From NCBI GenBank assembly GCA_013399305.1, contig VXAI01000244.1, forward strand, positions 991,770 through 1,055,769: a stretch of 64,000 nucleotides of DNA, written 5' to 3'. Position numbers and translations under genes: made by a program. This DNA comes from Rostratula benghalensis (taxonomy: Eukaryota; Chordata; Aves; Charadriiformes; Rostratulidae). Under the pieces are notes generated by a model that was not told the origin of the DNA, ran no database searches, and saw only the letters and a list, made by a program, of their open reading frames with translations. Shown here piece after piece: positions 61,401 to 64,000 of this stretch (position 1 is its first letter; each line of letters begins with the position of its first letter).

Positions 61401-63806
61401 GACTTGCTACTTCCATACTTAAAGTGAGACAATAAATAACTCAAAAAAGAAACAATACAGATCAACTCATAAATTTGTTCCCTTTATTAACTGCTACCTC
61501 CAACTGCCTGGGTCAGAATTCTCAAAATTCAGTTTCAACTGTCTGAAGCCAAAGCAAACGAGTAGATTTGTATTAACAACAACCTCCAGAAGTGATTTTT
61601 ATCACAGTATCTCATAATAAAGCAAACAAGTGGATTTTGGAAAAACAGATCCATAGCTTATGAGGAAACTGGAGTTGTTAAAGGGAGAAAGCAGTAAGTT
61701 CAAAGAGTGCATACAGAATTACGGGCAACAAACAAATGCTACAACAGAGAATGCTAGAATCTTTATTTCTGACAAAACAGTGCTGGGTTTGGAGACAGTA
61801 ATAAATCAGTGTTTCAGAGGGTTTGCTTTCTCTGTTTGCATATCTCCCACTAAATGCTTGGAATTCCTCTTGTGGTCAGAAATAACAGCTATGGGAGAAC
61901 GACAAAAGGGTCTGAGGTTGTGAAATGTTTCTTCTAAAGAACGTGGGAATGCGATAAGGAGCAAAATAAAGCTAGGGCTTGATCTCTGTGGGAGGCAGTG
62001 TAGATACCGGATGGACATGAATAGGACTCAAGAAGTCACAGGTTCTAATTCTGATTCACATGCTTACTTTCTGGGTGGCCTTAAATGAGTCACACATGTG
62101 CTTTTTGTTCTTTACCTACTTGGTTCAGAGAGTGACAGGATCTGCCATGTTGTAGGTCCTGGGACATGGGTCACATTTTTTCCTCTGACAAAAGCAGAGA
62201 GATTCAGACCTTTCCACCTCTCATTGCATTTGTGAGTATTTATTCTGGTATTTTAGTATCCAAAAGGGCCCTAATAGTCCTATCTTCTGCTCAGCAAAGA
62301 CCAGAAGCATCAGCTGAAATTTAAAAGCCTGGCCATTTTCATTTTCAAAGGTAGGGATTACTCAGGATCTGAAAACCACAATTCTGACAGACCCATCAGG
62401 AAATCAGGTCGTGAGCCTGTGGCTCCGTTTTAAGTAACACTCAGTTCAACTCTTTCATACCTCAGTGGGAAGCACTCTCAATTTTAAAGGGTAACATGAC
62501 AGTAGAGTGGTAGTGCAAGGTATTAAAGCACAGGAGGACTACTCACAGCTGAGTGGTAGCGATAGATAGTGCTGTTGACTTTCCCCACTGGGTTTTTCAT
62601 ATAGTCGTCATAAATGTCTTCATAGATTTTCTGGGCTTCCTGTATTGCCTGCAGAAATCACACTTCCAAGTGAGTGGCAAATAAGTCTTACCCCAGATCC
62701 AGTGCAGACTTCCAGCTTGTGTCATCAACCTCCAGAGCAGAAAATTATGCCTTATAAGCTGAGGTACTGTGATTGGAAAGATAGGAGGTTTTGTGGCCTG
62801 ATGGCATTCAGAGGAACACTGCATGGGTCAGAGTGTACATACAGTGTATTCTGTGTTTTGGTTAAACACTGTTAGTTGGAGAAATGCATTGCTTGAATTT
62901 GCCCTTTTCCCAAGCAACACCCTCTTACATACATAGTTCTACTTGATGTTCCTTGTAGATGTAAGGCTGAAACACACCTACAGATTTTCTTTAATAGAGG
63001 GGGACAAAAACTGCATCCCATTCTGGACTTGTGATGATGCAAGCTGTCATTAACTCGAGCTAAGAATGTCAGAGGGTCTGCCTGGGAAGAGTCTTCTGGA
63101 GAGTCTTCCAATGCACAAGCCAGACGTTGGGTCAGTTGGTCTGGAATCCATAGCTGCCCCCACCATTATTACATTAGAAGTTGCTTGCTACTTACCACTT
63201 TCTTGCCTATGAAGGCAAATACTCCAGCAGTGACCTCAGCCGCAAATATCACCAACAAGCAAGCAAAGAACTGCAAAGGAAGAAGCAAATCTTACATTAA
63301 TATACTTTGCACAATTCTGCTTTATATGGGCTGCCAGCCAGTTCCTCATCCTTGCCCAGGCTTCAGCAGCCCACACAGTAACTGAAAGCAAGCTGGTCTC
63401 TAACAAGGGTGTCAAGTCAGGTTTGTTGTAATACGGAAATGAAGGAGGAAGTGGCAAAGATGTGTCTGAGATGGTAGTTTCAGAAAAGACAGAAGGTGAT
63501 TGCAGGCAATATATCCCATTAGACAAGCAATGGAACTTCATGTATGGAAGCTCTGCAATAGCAAGGTGGGTGGAGATGCTAGGTTAACCAGTAAAAGGAC
63601 TTAAGACATTTCATGTCTTGGACAGCAAAGATCTTTCCACTAATGATGCAAAACAGGCTTTTGAATTATTTTCCTATGCAGCCCAGGCCCTTGAAGCCTT
63701 TTACTTACTGATCCAATTAAGCACTGAGATTCCCGCGCTGCTCCACAGCACCCAAAAAATCCAACTGTGGTCATGAGAGCCCCTGTTCCCACCAATACAT
63801 AGAGTC
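58430..63806 (-). CDS. TSPAN2: Tetraspanin-2, last six coding exons (5' end beyond window)
   Basis: A four-pass membrane scaffold; in mammals it is prominent in oligodendrocytes. Minus-strand exons in transcript order: 63806-63709, 63270-63196, 62648-62547, 61333-61265, 60484-60401 and 58495-58430 (494 nt in frame). They encode, in order: [20 protein letters not shown] with [10 protein letters not shown] (second membrane segment and inner loop); [20 protein letters not shown] (third segment); [18 protein letters not shown] with a glycosylation site NST (large loop); [20 protein letters not shown] (CCG and PxC loop signature); [20 protein letters not shown] and the start of the fourth segment; [20 protein letters not shown] and the stop. 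All align well with human TSPAN2, whose first exons (MGRFRGG...) would lie to the right of 64000. The intron after exon 61333-61265 has a GC donor. A minus-strand AATAAA at 57863-57858 is a plausible 3' end. Confidence 0.95.
60485..61264 (-). other. TSPAN2: GC-AG intron of TSPAN2
   Basis: The exon ends CAGAAG at 61265 and the minus-strand intron starts GCAAGT, the textbook GC-donor context AAG|GCAAGT. The intron ends TTTAAATAG before AACTGCCTGG. The junction joins CPENIQK to NCLVEI, as in the human alignment (GHK/NCIDEI), so the call is firm. Confidence 0.88.
61339..61358 (+). repeat. TSPAN2: (GA)n microsatellite acting as polypyrimidine tract
   Basis: A run of GA dinucleotides lies directly upstream (in minus orientation) of the acceptor for TSPAN2 exon 61333-61265. 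On the transcribed strand it is a (CT)n tract ending in CATGTAG, so it serves as the polypyrimidine tract and its length may vary. Confidence 0.8.
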
Positions 63807-64000
63807 CTATGAAAAATCAGAATCAGACAAGAATTTAAGAAAGTTGCTCCTCCCAAAGCCTGGTACCTATTTTGTCAAACCCTCACATTTGTAAGTGACA
63901 GTGGTCTCTGGCTCTCAAAAAGGACACTTGTGACACAGAAAAGTTGCTCTCACCACAAAAGGAAACCAATGACTTATTCAGAATTCTTGGAGAATCTCAT

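Overview
The window is nuclear DNA of a bird. Spliced vertebrate genes, several CR1 LINE 3' ends, and a thyrotropin beta chain of avian type (134 residues ending KLCNM) all point that way; the species cannot be named from this alone. Most of it is AT-rich, with two GC-rich, CpG-island-like peaks at about 16.15-16.72 kb and 52.7-53.65 kb. The gene order is NR1H5 (+), SYCP1 (+), TSHB (+), TSPAN2 (-). From established knowledge, SYCP1-TSHB-TSPAN2 is the conserved order on human 1p13, where NR1H5 survives only as a pseudogene.

Region by region. 1-5.7 kb: no convincing gene; two CR1 remnants. 5.76-5.99 kb: possible non-coding first exon of NR1H5. 10.4-16.55 kb: ten coding exons of an intact FXR-beta nuclear receptor (about 492 aa). 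16.7-40.55 kb: all 31 coding exons of SYCP1 (about 981 aa), starting only 156 bp after the NR1H5 stop, so the SYCP1 promoter island covers the last NR1H5 exon. 40.55-47.5 kb: SYCP1 3' end and an intergenic stretch. 47.5-49.8 kb: TSHB with a recognisable Pit-1/GATA/TATA promoter and two coding exons. 49.8-52.8 kb: a convergent minus-strand transcription unit is possible, including an unrecognised two-exon ORF of 87 codons that leaves the second CpG island. 52.7-53.65 kb: candidate divergent promoter. 53.65-58.4 kb: intergenic, one CR1 end. 58.4-64 kb: the last six coding exons of TSPAN2 on the minus strand; its first exons lie beyond the window.

The genes do not form one pathway. NR1H5 is a ligand-regulated transcription factor, SYCP1 the transverse filament of the meiotic synaptonemal complex, TSHB the specific chain of pituitary thyrotropin, and TSPAN2 a membrane scaffold. 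Points of interest are two (perhaps three) non-GT splice donors, an AF-2 glutamate-to-glutamine change and a long ligand-domain insert in NR1H5, a 5'-inverted CR1 in SYCP1, and the unrecognised spliced ORF. I found no sign of a wholly new multi-gene system.
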